From Myxococcales bacterium (GTDB lineage: Bacteria; Myxococcota_A; Polyangia; Polyangiales; Polyangiaceae): a stretch of DNA of 64,000 bases. Shown here piece after piece: positions 54,328 through 62,971 of this stretch (position 1 is its first letter; every line of letters begins with the position of its first letter). The notes below the pieces were generated by a model that was not told the DNA's origin, did not search any database, and saw nothing but the letters and a program-made list of their open reading frames with translations. The translations under genes and the position numbers were made by a program. The stretch spans positions 32,250 through 96,249 of the forward strand of contig CANJCO010000011.1 in the NCBI GenBank assembly GCA_947473045.1, in the 5' to 3' direction.

Positions 54328-55539
54328 GTGACCAGCAGCAAGATCCCCGATCCGCCCGAGAGCCAGCCGCGCATCCTCAGGCCGCGCCGCGCAGCTCCGG
54401 CCGATGCCGTGCGGCCCACGCGCGCCGAGATCAACCTCGAGGCGCTGCGGCGCAACTTGCGGGTGGTGCAACGCCACGCGGGCGGCGCGAAGGTGTGGGC
54501 GGTACTCAAAGCCGACGGTTACGGGCACGGCGCGCCGGCGGTAGCGCGCACCCTCGAGCGCGCGGGCGCCGACGGCTTCTGCGTGGCCCTGCTTGAAGAG
54601 GGCATCGAGCTGCGCGAAGCGGGCATCACCGCGCCCATTCTCGTGATGGGCGGCTACTACAATCAGGCGCACGAAGAGGTGCTCGCCCGCAAGCTCGTGC
54701 CCGTCGTGTGCGACATGGGTCAAGTCGAAGGGTTCGCGCGGATGGTCAAGGGCGGCAGCGTGCCCGGCCCGGTCGACGTCCACTTGAAAATCGACACGGG
54801 CATGGCGCGACTGGGAGTGACGCTTGCCGAGCTGCCTGCGTTCGCCGATCGCCTCGCTCAGGTGCCGGAAGTGCGCGTGACCGCGCTGATGACGCACCTG
54901 GCCTGCGCCGACGCGGCGACCCCCGACGAGCTCGCCGCGCAGATGCTTCGGTTCGACGAAGCCACCGCGCAGCTCGCCCGCAGAGGCATTCGCCCTTCGG
55001 TTCGCCACGCGGCCAATTCGGCAGCGCTGCTCCGAAACGAAGCGCGCCTCGACGCGGTGCGTCCGGGCATCGCCATGTTCGGGGTCGCGCCCGCCGCGAG
55101 CGACGCCGCCGCCGCCTCAGAGCTGACGCTGGTCATGCGCGTGCGCACCGAAATCGTGTCACTGCGCAGCGTCGCGAGCGGCACGCCGGTGGGTTACGGA
55201 GCGCTCTGGCGCGCAGCGCGTGACTCAGTCATCGCGACCATTCCGATGGGCTACGCCGACGGCCTCTCCCGCCACCTCACCAACCGCGGCCACGTGCTGG
55301 TCCGCGGCCGGCGCGCGCCGATCGTCGGCGCCGTCTCGATGGACATGTCGATGATCGACGTGACCGACGTGCCGGGCGTCACCTTGCGCGACGAGGCCGT
55401 GGTGCTCGGCGCACAGGAAGGGCCGCTCGGGCGCGAGCTCATCACCCCAGACGAGCTCGCCGCGCACTCGGGCAGCATCGCGTGGGAGATCCTCACGTCG
55501 ATTTCGCGCCGCGTGCCCCGATTCTATCGCGAGCCCTGA
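54328..55539 (+). CDS. alr: Alanine racemase
   Basis: This PLP enzyme makes D-alanine for peptidoglycan. The 403-residue protein has the PLP lysine in VLKADGYGHGA (Lys61), the substrate strand HLKIDTGMARLGV, and the second catalytic tyrosine in IPMGYADGLSR. It has a Pro/Arg-rich N-terminal extension of about 30 residues. The GTG at 54328 follows a GAAGGGG-like ribosome-binding site. The mlaE gene follows after 20 bp but appears to have its own promoter. Confidence 0.95.
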   Translation: MTSSKIPDPPESQPRILRPRRAAPADAVRPTRAEINLEALRRNLRVVQRHAGGAKVWAVLKADGYGHGAPAVARTLERAGADGFCVALLEEGIELREAGITAPILVMGGYYNQAHEEVLARKLVPVVCDMGQVEGFARMVKGGSVPGPVDVHLKIDTGMARLGVTLAELPAFADRLAQVPEVRVTALMTHLACADAATPDELAAQMLRFDEATAQLARRGIRPSVRHAANSAALLRNEARLDAVRPGIAMFGVAPAASDAAAASELTLVMRVRTEIVSLRSVASGTPVGYGALWRAARDSVIATIPMGYADGLSRHLTNRGHVLVRGRRAPIVGAVSMDMSMIDVTDVPGVTLRDEAVVLGAQEGPLGRELITPDELAAHSGSIAWEILTSISRRVPRFYREP

Positions 55540-55546
55540 TCGGAGC

Positions 55547-55552
55547 TAGACT
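55547..55552 (+). promoter_or_regulatory. Predicted -10 box (leaderless start) for mlaE
   Basis: TAGACT ends 7 nt before the GTG at 55560. Confidence 0.45.
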
Positions 55553-55559
55553 CACCCAC

Positions 55560-56375
55560 GTGCCGACCTCCGAAGCCGAAGCGCCGCGCGCGAGCCTCAT
55601 CAGCGTCGTGTTCGACAAAGTGGTCGCGCCGCCGCTGGCGCTGCTCGACGACGTCGGCGAGACCGTCACGCTCGGCATCAGCACCCTGGGCTGGCTCGTG
55701 CGTCCGCCCTACCGCGGCTGGCAGCTGCTCGGCGCGCTCGACTTCATCGGCGCCGGCTCAATGTTCATCGCCGCGCTCGTCGGCCTGTTTACAGGCATGG
55801 CCTTCACGGTGAGCACCATCGTCGGATTTCGGCAGTTTTCAGCCGAGAGCATGGTGGGCGGCGTGGTCGCGCTCGCCCTCACGCGCGAGCTGGCTCCCGT
55901 GCTCGCGGCCGTCGTCGTCACCGCGCGCGCCGGCAGCACGATGGCGAGCGAGCTCGGCAACATGCGCGTCACCGAGCAAATCGACGCCATTACGACGATG
56001 GGCGTGTCGCCCGTGCAATACCTGGTCGCGCCGCGCGTGCTCGCCACAGTGCTCGTGATGCCGCTGCTCGCGATGCTCTTCGGCCTGACCGGAATGGGCG
56101 GCGCCTACCTCGTCGCGGTGTCGTGGCAGGGCATCGATCCGGGCGTGTTCATCGACAAAGTGCGGCAATTTCTCGAGCCGGCGGACGTGCGCATGCTGGT
56201 CGTCAAGAGTCTGGTCTTCGGGCTCATCGTGAGCGTGATCTGCTGCAAACGCGGCTTCCACGCTTCCGGCGGCGCGCGCGGGGTCGGCGAGGCCACCGCG
56301 CAGGCCGTCGTGTCGAGCATTCTCGCGATATTCGTCGCCGACTACGTCGTCACCGCCCTGATGACCCAGCTCTGA
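55560..56375 (+). CDS. mlaE: MlaE-family ABC permease
   Basis: The 271-residue inner-membrane protein is the permease of a lipid-transport ABC system of the Mla/MCE type. It has the family's hydrophobic helices and the conserved LTRELAPVLAAVVVTARAGS and ELGNMRVTEQIDAITTMGVS segments. MlaE normally works with an ATPase (MlaF) and an MCE protein (MlaD). Neither is next to it: alr lies upstream and a convergent lipoprotein gene starts 8 bp downstream. The partners must be encoded elsewhere. Confidence 0.92.
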   Translation: MPTSEAEAPRASLISVVFDKVVAPPLALLDDVGETVTLGISTLGWLVRPPYRGWQLLGALDFIGAGSMFIAALVGLFTGMAFTVSTIVGFRQFSAESMVGGVVALALTRELAPVLAAVVVTARAGSTMASELGNMRVTEQIDAITTMGVSPVQYLVAPRVLATVLVMPLLAMLFGLTGMGGAYLVAVSWQGIDPGVFIDKVRQFLEPADVRMLVVKSLVFGLIVSVICCKRGFHASGGARGVGEATAQAVVSSILAIFVADYVVTALMTQL

Positions 56376-56382
56376 GCGACGG

Positions 56383-58323
56383 CTACTTCGCCGGGAGCAC
56401 GACGCTGTTGAGACGGGCGACGTTGGCGCCAGCCGGATATCCGTAGCTCACCCACCGGGTGAATTTGGGGTTGTCCTCCTCGTCGGGTCCCCACGTCGCG
56501 CCACTTCCCCACCCCCACACTGTGATGCCGAAGCGCGCGACGCTCGTCGACCCATCGACCGGAAACGACCCCGTCGCCGTGTGAACGCCATTGTCACATC
56601 CACCGACGGCCTTGAAATTCCCAGTCGACAAGTCGACGCGGGTGAACTCGTAGTCCTTCAACCCTCCCAGCGGCTGCCACCCCGTGAGAGGGCCCGCGCA
56701 GTCGAGTGTGACATCGGGAAACATGCCAAGATTGGTATCGAACGCGCGCACGAACACGAGGTTCGTCTCGGGATAGGTGGGATCGGTAAAGAACGTGTAG
56801 CGCGACAGGTACTGCTGCGGCGCGATCACGTTGACAAACTCAGGATCGCCCTGCCCGTCGAACGGCTCGCCGCCGGTCATGTAAGCCGCGAAATAAAAGG
56901 GGTGACTGGCGTCCTGACTGCGCACGACGAACGGTCCTGGAGCTACGAACTCCGCGAGCTCGCGCGCGTTGATCGACGTTGGAGCCCCCGCCTGGGGCGG
57001 GTCGAACGTGAGCGTCGTTCCGTCGACCGCTCCCACCAGCCGCCACGGAACCAGCTCCTCACCGTTGGGATCGCGCGACCGGTAGCGCACCGCGGGATAC
57101 TCGTTGCCGAGCGCGCTCACCGGGAAGAGCATTTGGTGACCGCTGTCGGCGCGGATGCGGCTCGTGGGAACGTCCATGAGCGTAGCGCCCCCGATGACCG
57201 CGACGGGCTTGTTCGACGCAATCGCCGAACCGGTGAGCTCCTGGGCCTGCGTGAACTGCAGGTATTCGCCACGATTAATCGTGTAGGTCCCGGTTTTTAG
57301 CGCCGGCGTCGCGGGGAGTCCGCCCCCGGCGACGATGTCGACCGTGGGCAAGATGTTCACGGTGGTGTTGTCGTCCTGCGCGAGGATGGCGAGCGTCGGC
57401 CCCGTGCGATCGGAGCTGATCTGCGGCGCCGCGTACGCGTTCGCGGCGAGGTAGTTGTCACCCCACACGTTGGTCGGTAGCAGCAGCGTCGCCGCCGTGA
57501 TGCGCGCGCGCCCGGCGCCATACGGGAGCATCTGGTAGGCGACGACAGGCACGTTGCTCTTGATGTGAAAGGCTTTTCCTTTGCCGGTTCCGTGCAGCGC
57601 AGCGTCGCCTACCACCGCGGGCGTGACGCCGGGAGGGCACGCGGCGAGCTTGCGCGGAGAAAACGGGTTGGGATCCTGATCGGCCGCGGGATCGCGAGAC
57701 AGAAACAGAATGGCGATCTGGTCCTTTGCGAGGCCCTGCTGCGCATTGAAGGCCTGATAGGTCGTCGCGAGCCCGATGCCCTGAGGAATGCGGGCGAACT
57801 GGGAGATCGGCAGAACGGCGCCGCCCAGGTCGACCTGTAGCTTCGCGGGCTCGCCGGTCTTCCACTGGTTGACGACAAAGACCGCGTAGCACACGCCTAC
57901 CGACTCGGGAGTGAGGTCCATTTCGGCTGCGTAGAACTCGCAGCCGTTTGAGGTGTCCTGACCCAGCGTGTCGACGCACGGGTTTTGGCACTTTCCGCCC
58001 GAACACTGTTCGAGCGAGCTGCACTGAAACACCTTTTGTCCGCACGCGTAGACGTAGCCCGGATCGTTCGGATCACAGTAGGTGCCGGAGTCGGGACACT
58101 CGCTGGTCGCGTCGAGCGGTCCGCCCTCGAACAGGGGACCATCGGGCGGCGCGTCGACCGTCGCGCGGTCGGACAGCGAAGCGTCGCGCGTCACGTCTGC
58201 CTGTGCATCCTGCGCCGCGAGGTCTTCCGACACGAGCAGCCCCGTGCGGGCTCCGCACGCCACGAGCACGGCAGCGACCGCCGCCGTCGCGCTGACAAAT
58301 CGAACGACCGCCACAGATCTCAT
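56383..58323 (-). CDS. IgGFc-binding-type lipoprotein
   Basis: The 646-residue protein has a lipoprotein signal ending VLVAC. A spacer and a Cys-containing segment (CPDSGTYCDPND, CSSLEQCSGGKC) follow, then a long beta-rich region. The latter (GKAFHIKSNVPVVAYQMLPYG, PTNVWGDNYLAANAY, YLQFTQAQELTGSAIASNKP) matches the IgGFc-binding N-terminal domain seen in large myxobacterial and eukaryotic mucin-like proteins. A role in surface adhesion is plausible. It is convergent with mlaE, 7 bp apart. A TAGCAT box with an upstream TTGGCC precedes the ATG. Confidence 0.8.
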   Translation of the reverse strand: MRSVAVVRFVSATAAVAAVLVACGARTGLLVSEDLAAQDAQADVTRDASLSDRATVDAPPDGPLFEGGPLDATSECPDSGTYCDPNDPGYVYACGQKVFQCSSLEQCSGGKCQNPCVDTLGQDTSNGCEFYAAEMDLTPESVGVCYAVFVVNQWKTGEPAKLQVDLGGAVLPISQFARIPQGIGLATTYQAFNAQQGLAKDQIAILFLSRDPAADQDPNPFSPRKLAACPPGVTPAVVGDAALHGTGKGKAFHIKSNVPVVAYQMLPYGAGRARITAATLLLPTNVWGDNYLAANAYAAPQISSDRTGPTLAILAQDDNTTVNILPTVDIVAGGGLPATPALKTGTYTINRGEYLQFTQAQELTGSAIASNKPVAVIGGATLMDVPTSRIRADSGHQMLFPVSALGNEYPAVRYRSRDPNGEELVPWRLVGAVDGTTLTFDPPQAGAPTSINARELAEFVAPGPFVVRSQDASHPFYFAAYMTGGEPFDGQGDPEFVNVIAPQQYLSRYTFFTDPTYPETNLVFVRAFDTNLGMFPDVTLDCAGPLTGWQPLGGLKDYEFTRVDLSTGNFKAVGGCDNGVHTATGSFPVDGSTSVARFGITVWGWGSGATWGPDEEDNPKFTRWVSYGYPAGANVARLNSVVLPAK

Positions 58324-58329
58324 GCGCCG

Positions 58330-58359
58330 ATGCTACCCGCGTCGGCCTGCCCGGGCCAA
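58330..58359 (-). promoter_or_regulatory. Predicted promoter (leaderless) for the lipoprotein gene ending at 58323
   Basis: On the minus strand TTGGCC, an 18-bp spacer and TAGCAT, ending 6 nt before the ATG. Confidence 0.5.
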
Positions 58360-58411
58360 TCCGGCGGCGCAATTGGCTTCGGCAATCCCTACCGCCGCGT
58401 CCGTCGGTTAC

Positions 58412-59338
58412 TTACGCGCTGAGCGCGAGCATGCGGTCGATGGGCACGCGCGCCCGCGCCAGCAGCGCCGGGTCCATCTCGAGGCGGGGCTCGAGATCGC
58501 GCAGCGCGAGGTACACCTTTTCAAGGGTATTTTTTTTCATGTGCGGGCACTCATTGCACGCGCAATTGCCCTCGGGCGGAGCCGGGATAAACGTCTTGTC
58601 GGGAGCAGCCTTCTGCATCTGGTGCAAAATACCGGCTTCGGTCGCTACGATGAATTCGCGCTTGTCGCTGGCAATGGCATATTTGAGTATCGCTGTTGTC
58701 GAACCCACGAACTTTGCGCGCGCGAGCAGCGACTCCTCGCACTCGGGATGGGCGAGCACTTCGGCCTCGGGATGCCTTGTTTGAAGGGCGATCAGCTTAC
58801 GCTCGCTGAAGGTCTCGTGCACAATGCAGCTTCCTTGCCACAGCACCATCGGACGCCCGAGCTTTTCTACCAAATAGCGGCCGAGGTTCTTGTCGGGGGC
58901 GAAAAGAATGGTCTTGTCGGCCGGAATACTGGCCACGATCTTCTCGGCATTCGACGAAGTTACGATGTAATCGCTCTCGGCTTTCACTTCAGCCGAACAG
59001 TTGATGTACGATACGACAACGCTGCCGGGGTGCCTCGCCTTCCAGGCTTTGAAGCGTTCGGGTGGGCAGCCATCGGCGAGCGAGCAGCCTGCCGACAAAT
59101 CGGGCAGCACCACGATTCGGTCCGGGTTGAGAATCTTCGCGGTCTCGGCCATGAAGTGCACGCCCGCAAAGCAGATGACGTCGGCCGTTGTCCCGGCTGC
59201 CGCCTGCGCGAGCTGGAGCGAATCGCCGATCACGTCGGCTACGTCCTGCACGTCACCGTCCTGATAGTAGTGCGCGAGCAGCACGGCGTTGCGCTCCTTT
59301 TTCAGTCGCGCGATCTCCGCTTCGTAGTCGACCAGCAT
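58412..59338 (-). CDS. nadA: Quinolinate synthase
   Basis: NadA makes quinolinate for NAD from iminoaspartate and dihydroxyacetone phosphate, using a [4Fe-4S] cluster. The 308-residue protein has the likely cluster cysteines Cys85 (AGCSLADGC), Cys171 (GSCIVHETF) and Cys264 (ECPHMKKN), plus the family start [21 protein letters not shown]. The ATG at 59338 is 6 nt after a TACGCT box with a TTGAGC at 17-bp spacing. An upstream extension to 59386 would read through that promoter and was rejected. nadB and nadC are not in the window. Confidence 0.95.
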   Translation of the reverse strand: MLVDYEAEIARLKKERNAVLLAHYYQDGDVQDVADVIGDSLQLAQAAAGTTADVICFAGVHFMAETAKILNPDRIVVLPDLSAGCSLADGCPPERFKAWKARHPGSVVVSYINCSAEVKAESDYIVTSSNAEKIVASIPADKTILFAPDKNLGRYLVEKLGRPMVLWQGSCIVHETFSERKLIALQTRHPEAEVLAHPECEESLLARAKFVGSTTAILKYAIASDKREFIVATEAGILHQMQKAAPDKTFIPAPPEGNCACNECPHMKKNTLEKVYLALRDLEPRLEMDPALLARARVPIDRMLALSA

Positions 59339-59344
59339 GCTCGC

Positions 59345-59373
59345 AGCGTAGGGCTCGCGGGGCCGGGGCTCAA
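59345..59373 (-). promoter_or_regulatory. Predicted promoter (leaderless) for nadA
   Basis: The best promoter in the window: on the minus strand TTGAGC (59373-59368), a 17-bp spacer, TACGCT (59350-59345), then 6 nt to the ATG. Confidence 0.6.
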
Positions 59374-59393
59374 CCCCGCCGAGCACGGCGGCT

Positions 59394-59870
59394 TCAGCCC
59401 AACGCGGGCCTGGCGGCCAGCAGACGCGTCGAGATGGCGGCGCCGAGCGACTCGGCCATCAGGCGCTCGACGAGCTCCTGAAGCGCGTGGCGCTCGGAGT
59501 CGTGGTCGAACACGAAGCGGATGCCCATGCCTGCGGGCTTGTCGGCCTCGGGGTCGGCTTCAGCCTCGGTCGTGATCCACATCACCTCTCCGCGCAGCGC
59601 GACCTTGTCGGCGGTGGACGCTATGGCGAGCTCGAAGACGAATTCGGTTCCAACGGCCAGCGGCTTGGTCGTGCGAATGAACGAGCCGCCCTTGGAGATG
59701 TTGTTCGTGTAGTCGGCAAAAAAGGCGTTCAACCGCTTGTATTCTACACGAAGCGTGACTGCGGCGCGGCTCGCGTCGCGACGCTCCGCTTCGCGCCTCG
59801 CCTCAGCTTCGGAAGATTCTGCCGGGGCTTCGGTCACTTCGGCGGGGCCTTCGACGGCGTCTAACGGCAT
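59394..59870 (-). CDS. PilZ-domain protein (myxobacterial TIGR02266-like)
   Basis: The 158-residue protein has an Ala/Glu-rich N-terminus and a PilZ domain with the c-di-GMP-binding RxxxR (RDASR) and NISKGGSF motifs. The overall pattern, including [24 protein letters not shown], is that of the myxobacterial TIGR02266 PilZ group. It is probably a small c-di-GMP receptor; the target is unknown. The ATG at 59870 lies 7 nt after TAGCAT; the upstream frame overlaps the divergent synthetase gene. Confidence 0.86.
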   Translation of the reverse strand: MPLDAVEGPAEVTEAPAESSEAEARREAERRDASRAAVTLRVEYKRLNAFFADYTNNISKGGSFIRTTKPLAVGTEFVFELAIASTADKVALRGEVMWITTEAEADPEADKPAGMGIRFVFDHDSERHALQELVERLMAESLGAAISTRLLAARPALG

Positions 59871-59877
59871 GCGGCCG

Positions 59878-59883
59878 ATGCTA
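59878..59883 (-). promoter_or_regulatory. Predicted -10 box (leaderless start) for the PilZ gene
   Basis: TAGCAT on the minus strand ends 7 nt before the ATG. A plus-strand TACGAT (59919-59924) lies 9 nt before the divergent synthetase ATG at 59934. Confidence 0.45.
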
Positions 59884-59933
59884 ACAGCTTTGCGGCGCCG
59901 GAGCGTCGCGAACAGCGCTACGATCGTGCGCGA

Positions 59934-61586
59934 ATGCAACCGATTCGCAGCCTGTGGGAGAGCCTCGCGTTCGCGCCCCGACGCGTACGCGCGGCGCTTC
60001 GAGCGAGCAACACCAGCGGCCTCGTCTGGGAGCTGACCGCCGCAGGGCTTGGCGAGTCACTCCGCGCGCTCACCGCCTCGCACCAGAACCCGTCGGCGAT
60101 CTACCGCATCCACGCGCGAAACACTCCGCACAAGACCGCGCTGATATGGCGCGAGCGCAGCTTGTCGTACGGCGAGCTGGGGCGTCGCATCGAGGCGCTC
60201 GCGCGCGGCCTCGTGCGCCGCGGCCTCGGGCGCAGGCAGAGCGTCGTGTCGCTGATGCGCAATCGCCCTGAGCACATCGAGCTTCAAAACGCCGTGGCGC
60301 GCGCCAGCGGCGGCGCGGTCGCGGTCTCGTGGCGATCGACGCCTGCGGAGCTTTCGTTCGTGCTGAAAAACAGCGAGGCGCGCTTCGTCTTTTTTGAGCA
60401 CGAGCTGTGGCCGACGGTTGATCAAGTCGCGCGGGAGCTCGATTTTCCGCGCGATCGGCTGATCGCGATCGGCGGCGAGGTGCCCTCCGTCACGCGCTAC
60501 GAAGACGTGCTCACCGACGCGCCCGCGACGCTCGCCGAGGACGAGGAGTCTGCCGCCGTCGTCACGTACACATCCGGCACCACCGGCAAGCCGAAGGGCG
60601 CGGTTCGACGGTTTCCGCGCGAGGTCTTCGTCTCGACGCTCGAATTCATCGCGCAGACGCCCATGCGCACAGACGACGTGCACCTCACGGTGTGTCCGCT
60701 CTACCACATGACGGCCTACGGATTTTTGACCTTCACGCACGTGCTGGGCGGCACGGTGGTCATCGCCGACGAGTTCAAGCCCGAGACGTTCTTGAGCCTC
60801 GTCGAGCGTCACCGCGTCACGTCGACCGCGCTCGTGCCGACGATGCTCCATCGCCTGATCGCCCTCGGCGAGCCCGAGATCGCGCGCCACCGCACCCGCT
60901 CGCTGCGCGCGATTTACTGTGGGGGTTCGGCGCTCACCGGGCAGCTCGCGACGCGGGCGATGGATGCCCTGGGAGATGTACTCTACAACTTCTACGGAGC
61001 GACGGAGACGGGGCTCGTCACCCTCGCGACGCCGGCCGATTTGCGCGCGGCTCCCGGAACCATCGGCCGCGCACTGCCGCACAACGAGATCGTGCTCGTC
61101 GACGACAGCGGCCAGACTGTCAGGCCCGGCGAGGTCGGCGAACTTTACGTGAAGAACGGACAGCTCGTCGTAGGCTATCACGGCGACGAGGCCGCTACGC
61201 GCAGCAGCATGCTGGGCGATCGTTTCTCGGTCGGCGATCTCGCGCGCGTCGATCGGCAGGGCCGCTACTTCATCGAGGGCCGCAAGCGCGACATGATCAT
61301 CACCGGCGGCGTCAACGTGTATCCTACAGAGATTGAGGCCGCGATCGAGGAGCACCCTTCGGTGTTCGAGGCCGCCGTGGTGGGGGTCGCCGACGCCGAG
61401 TGGGGCGAGCGCGTCAAGGCGTTCGTGGTGGCCAAGCCCGGCGTTTCGATCGACGAAGCAGACCTCAAGACCTATATGCGCGGCAAGGTCGCCAGCCCCA
61501 AGGTTCCCCGCGAATACGCGTTCGTCTCCAGCCTTCCGCGCAACGCGACGGGCAAGGTGCTCAAGCGCGAGCTGGCGGTTTTGTGA
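59934..61586 (+). CDS. Acyl-CoA synthetase (AMP-forming)
   Basis: The 550-residue ANL enzyme activates a carboxylic acid to acyl-AMP and then acyl-CoA. It has the P-loop VTYTSGTTGKPKGAVRR, LYNFYGATETGLV, SVGDLARVDRQGRYFIEGR and the C-terminal lysine in PRNATGKVLKREL. The N-terminal 50 residues (SLWESLAFAPRRVRAALRAS) are amphipathic and could sit on the membrane, as in FadD13-like long-chain enzymes. The substrate is unclear: fatty acid or an aryl acid. It diverges from the PilZ gene. Confidence 0.9.
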   Translation: MQPIRSLWESLAFAPRRVRAALRASNTSGLVWELTAAGLGESLRALTASHQNPSAIYRIHARNTPHKTALIWRERSLSYGELGRRIEALARGLVRRGLGRRQSVVSLMRNRPEHIELQNAVARASGGAVAVSWRSTPAELSFVLKNSEARFVFFEHELWPTVDQVARELDFPRDRLIAIGGEVPSVTRYEDVLTDAPATLAEDEESAAVVTYTSGTTGKPKGAVRRFPREVFVSTLEFIAQTPMRTDDVHLTVCPLYHMTAYGFLTFTHVLGGTVVIADEFKPETFLSLVERHRVTSTALVPTMLHRLIALGEPEIARHRTRSLRAIYCGGSALTGQLATRAMDALGDVLYNFYGATETGLVTLATPADLRAAPGTIGRALPHNEIVLVDDSGQTVRPGEVGELYVKNGQLVVGYHGDEAATRSSMLGDRFSVGDLARVDRQGRYFIEGRKRDMIITGGVNVYPTEIEAAIEEHPSVFEAAVVGVADAEWGERVKAFVVAKPGVSIDEADLKTYMRGKVASPKVPREYAFVSSLPRNATGKVLKRELAVL

Positions 61587-61604
61587 CCGCACGCCACCGG
61601 TAAA

Positions 61605-61633
61605 TCGACCGCCGCGCGCCGACTTGCTAGCGT
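61605..61633 (+). promoter_or_regulatory. Predicted promoter (leaderless) for the kinase gene at 61640
   Basis: TCGACC (61605-61610), a 17-bp spacer, then TAGCGT (61628-61633), which ends 6 nt before the GTG start. Confidence 0.5.
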
Positions 61634-61639
61634 CAAACC

Positions 61640-62965
61640 GTGCCCATCGGTCCCGGCGACACGCTCTGCAACCGCTACGTCATCGTGACGCTGATCGGTC
61701 GCGGCGGTATGGGAGAGGTGTTCTCCGCGAGGCGCATCGCGGACGCAGAGCACGTCGCCATCAAGGTCGTGCGGCGATCGGCGGTGGACGAGTCGCACTT
61801 GGCGAGGCTCGCGCGCGAAGCCGAGGCGGCGCGGCGCATTCGCAGCGCGTTCGTGCCGGAAGTGTTCGACGTCGATCGCACCGAAGACGGCGAGCTGTTC
61901 GTTGTCATGCGACTGCTCGCCGGCCTCACCTTGACCGAGCGCCTCCGCGCGCGCCGCTCGCTCGCGTGGACGGAAGTGCGCGACCTGGTCGACGACGTAC
62001 TGAGCGGGCTCATCGACGCCCACGCGGCCGGCGTGGTGCATCGCGATCTCAAGCCCGGAAACATTCTCCTCGAGTGGGTCGAGGCGCAGACCATTCCGTC
62101 GGCTGCCGTCGCCCTCACGCAACCCACTGTCGCGCGTGAATATGCGCGAATTCTCGATTTCGGGGTCTGCAAACTCGATGCGAGCGACGGAGAGAAGCTG
62201 ACCCACACCGGCGAGACGGTCGGCACTGTCTCGTATATGGCCCCCGAGCAGATACGCGGAGCGTCGACGGTAGACGGCCGCGCTGATCTTTATGCCCTCG
62301 CGATCGTCGCCTATGAGGCGATCACCGGCAGACTGCCCTTCTCGTCTGACGGTCAGATGGCGCTGCTGGCCGAAAAGCTCGAGGGGCGCGCGCGGCACGT
62401 CTTGAAAGACGCGCGCGAGCCGATCCCCGCCGGCCTCGACGCGCTGCTCGCGAAGGCACTGTCGCGCGAGCCCGAGCGTCGCTTCCGCAGCGCCGCGGAG
62501 ATGCGCCTCGCCTGGCGCGACCTCGGGCCCGCCATCCCAATGAGCGCGCAGCCCGCCGGCTCGCGACAGGACAGCATCGGGCCCGAGACCGCGACCGGCG
62601 CCCCCGCGATTGTGCCGGCGCCCGCGCTTGGTTCGCGCGTCGGCCTGGGAATCGCTGCGGCGGCCTCCGTGATGGCGGCGCTCGCCTTGATGACGCTCGT
62701 CATCGGACGCGCGACCACTACCACAGCGCCCGCCGCGCTCTCCCCGCCTGCGAGCGCCGCGATCAGCCCCGAGGCGCCGGACGCAATGGCGGCGCCCGAC
62801 GCCCCGACGCCCCCTGCTGCGATCGTCCACGAGCTCGATGACGCAGCAGCGCCGCTCTCGCCTCCGCCGAAGTCGCAAGCCGCCGTTGCAGATGCGGGCG
62901 CGCGCAGGCCCTCCCGAGGCCCACCCGCGCAAACCCCGCACATCACGACCAAACCGAGATACTAA
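61640..62965 (+). CDS. Membrane-anchored Ser/Thr protein kinase with catalytic-loop insertion
   Basis: The 441-residue Hanks kinase has GRGGMGEVFSAR, VAIKVV, HRDLKPGNILL, LDFGVCK and MAPEQIRG. Between the HRD and DFG motifs it has about 26 residues (from EWVEAQTIPSAAVALTQ to VAREYAR) where most family members have about 8; the effect on activity is unknown. A membrane helix (VGLGIAAAASVMAALALMTLVIG) at about residues 334-356 is followed by a Pro/Ala-rich external tail of about 85 residues. The GTG start sits 6 nt after TAGCGT. A TPR/PEGA-like gene follows 6 bp downstream, so the two probably work together. Confidence 0.9.
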   Translation: MPIGPGDTLCNRYVIVTLIGRGGMGEVFSARRIADAEHVAIKVVRRSAVDESHLARLAREAEAARRIRSAFVPEVFDVDRTEDGELFVVMRLLAGLTLTERLRARRSLAWTEVRDLVDDVLSGLIDAHAAGVVHRDLKPGNILLEWVEAQTIPSAAVALTQPTVAREYARILDFGVCKLDASDGEKLTHTGETVGTVSYMAPEQIRGASTVDGRADLYALAIVAYEAITGRLPFSSDGQMALLAEKLEGRARHVLKDAREPIPAGLDALLAKALSREPERRFRSAAEMRLAWRDLGPAIPMSAQPAGSRQDSIGPETATGAPAIVPAPALGSRVGLGIAAAASVMAALALMTLVIGRATTTTAPAALSPPASAAISPEAPDAMAAPDAPTPPAAIVHELDDAAAPLSPPPKSQAAVADAGARRPSRGPPAQTPHITTKPRY

Positions 62966-62971
62966 AAGAGC

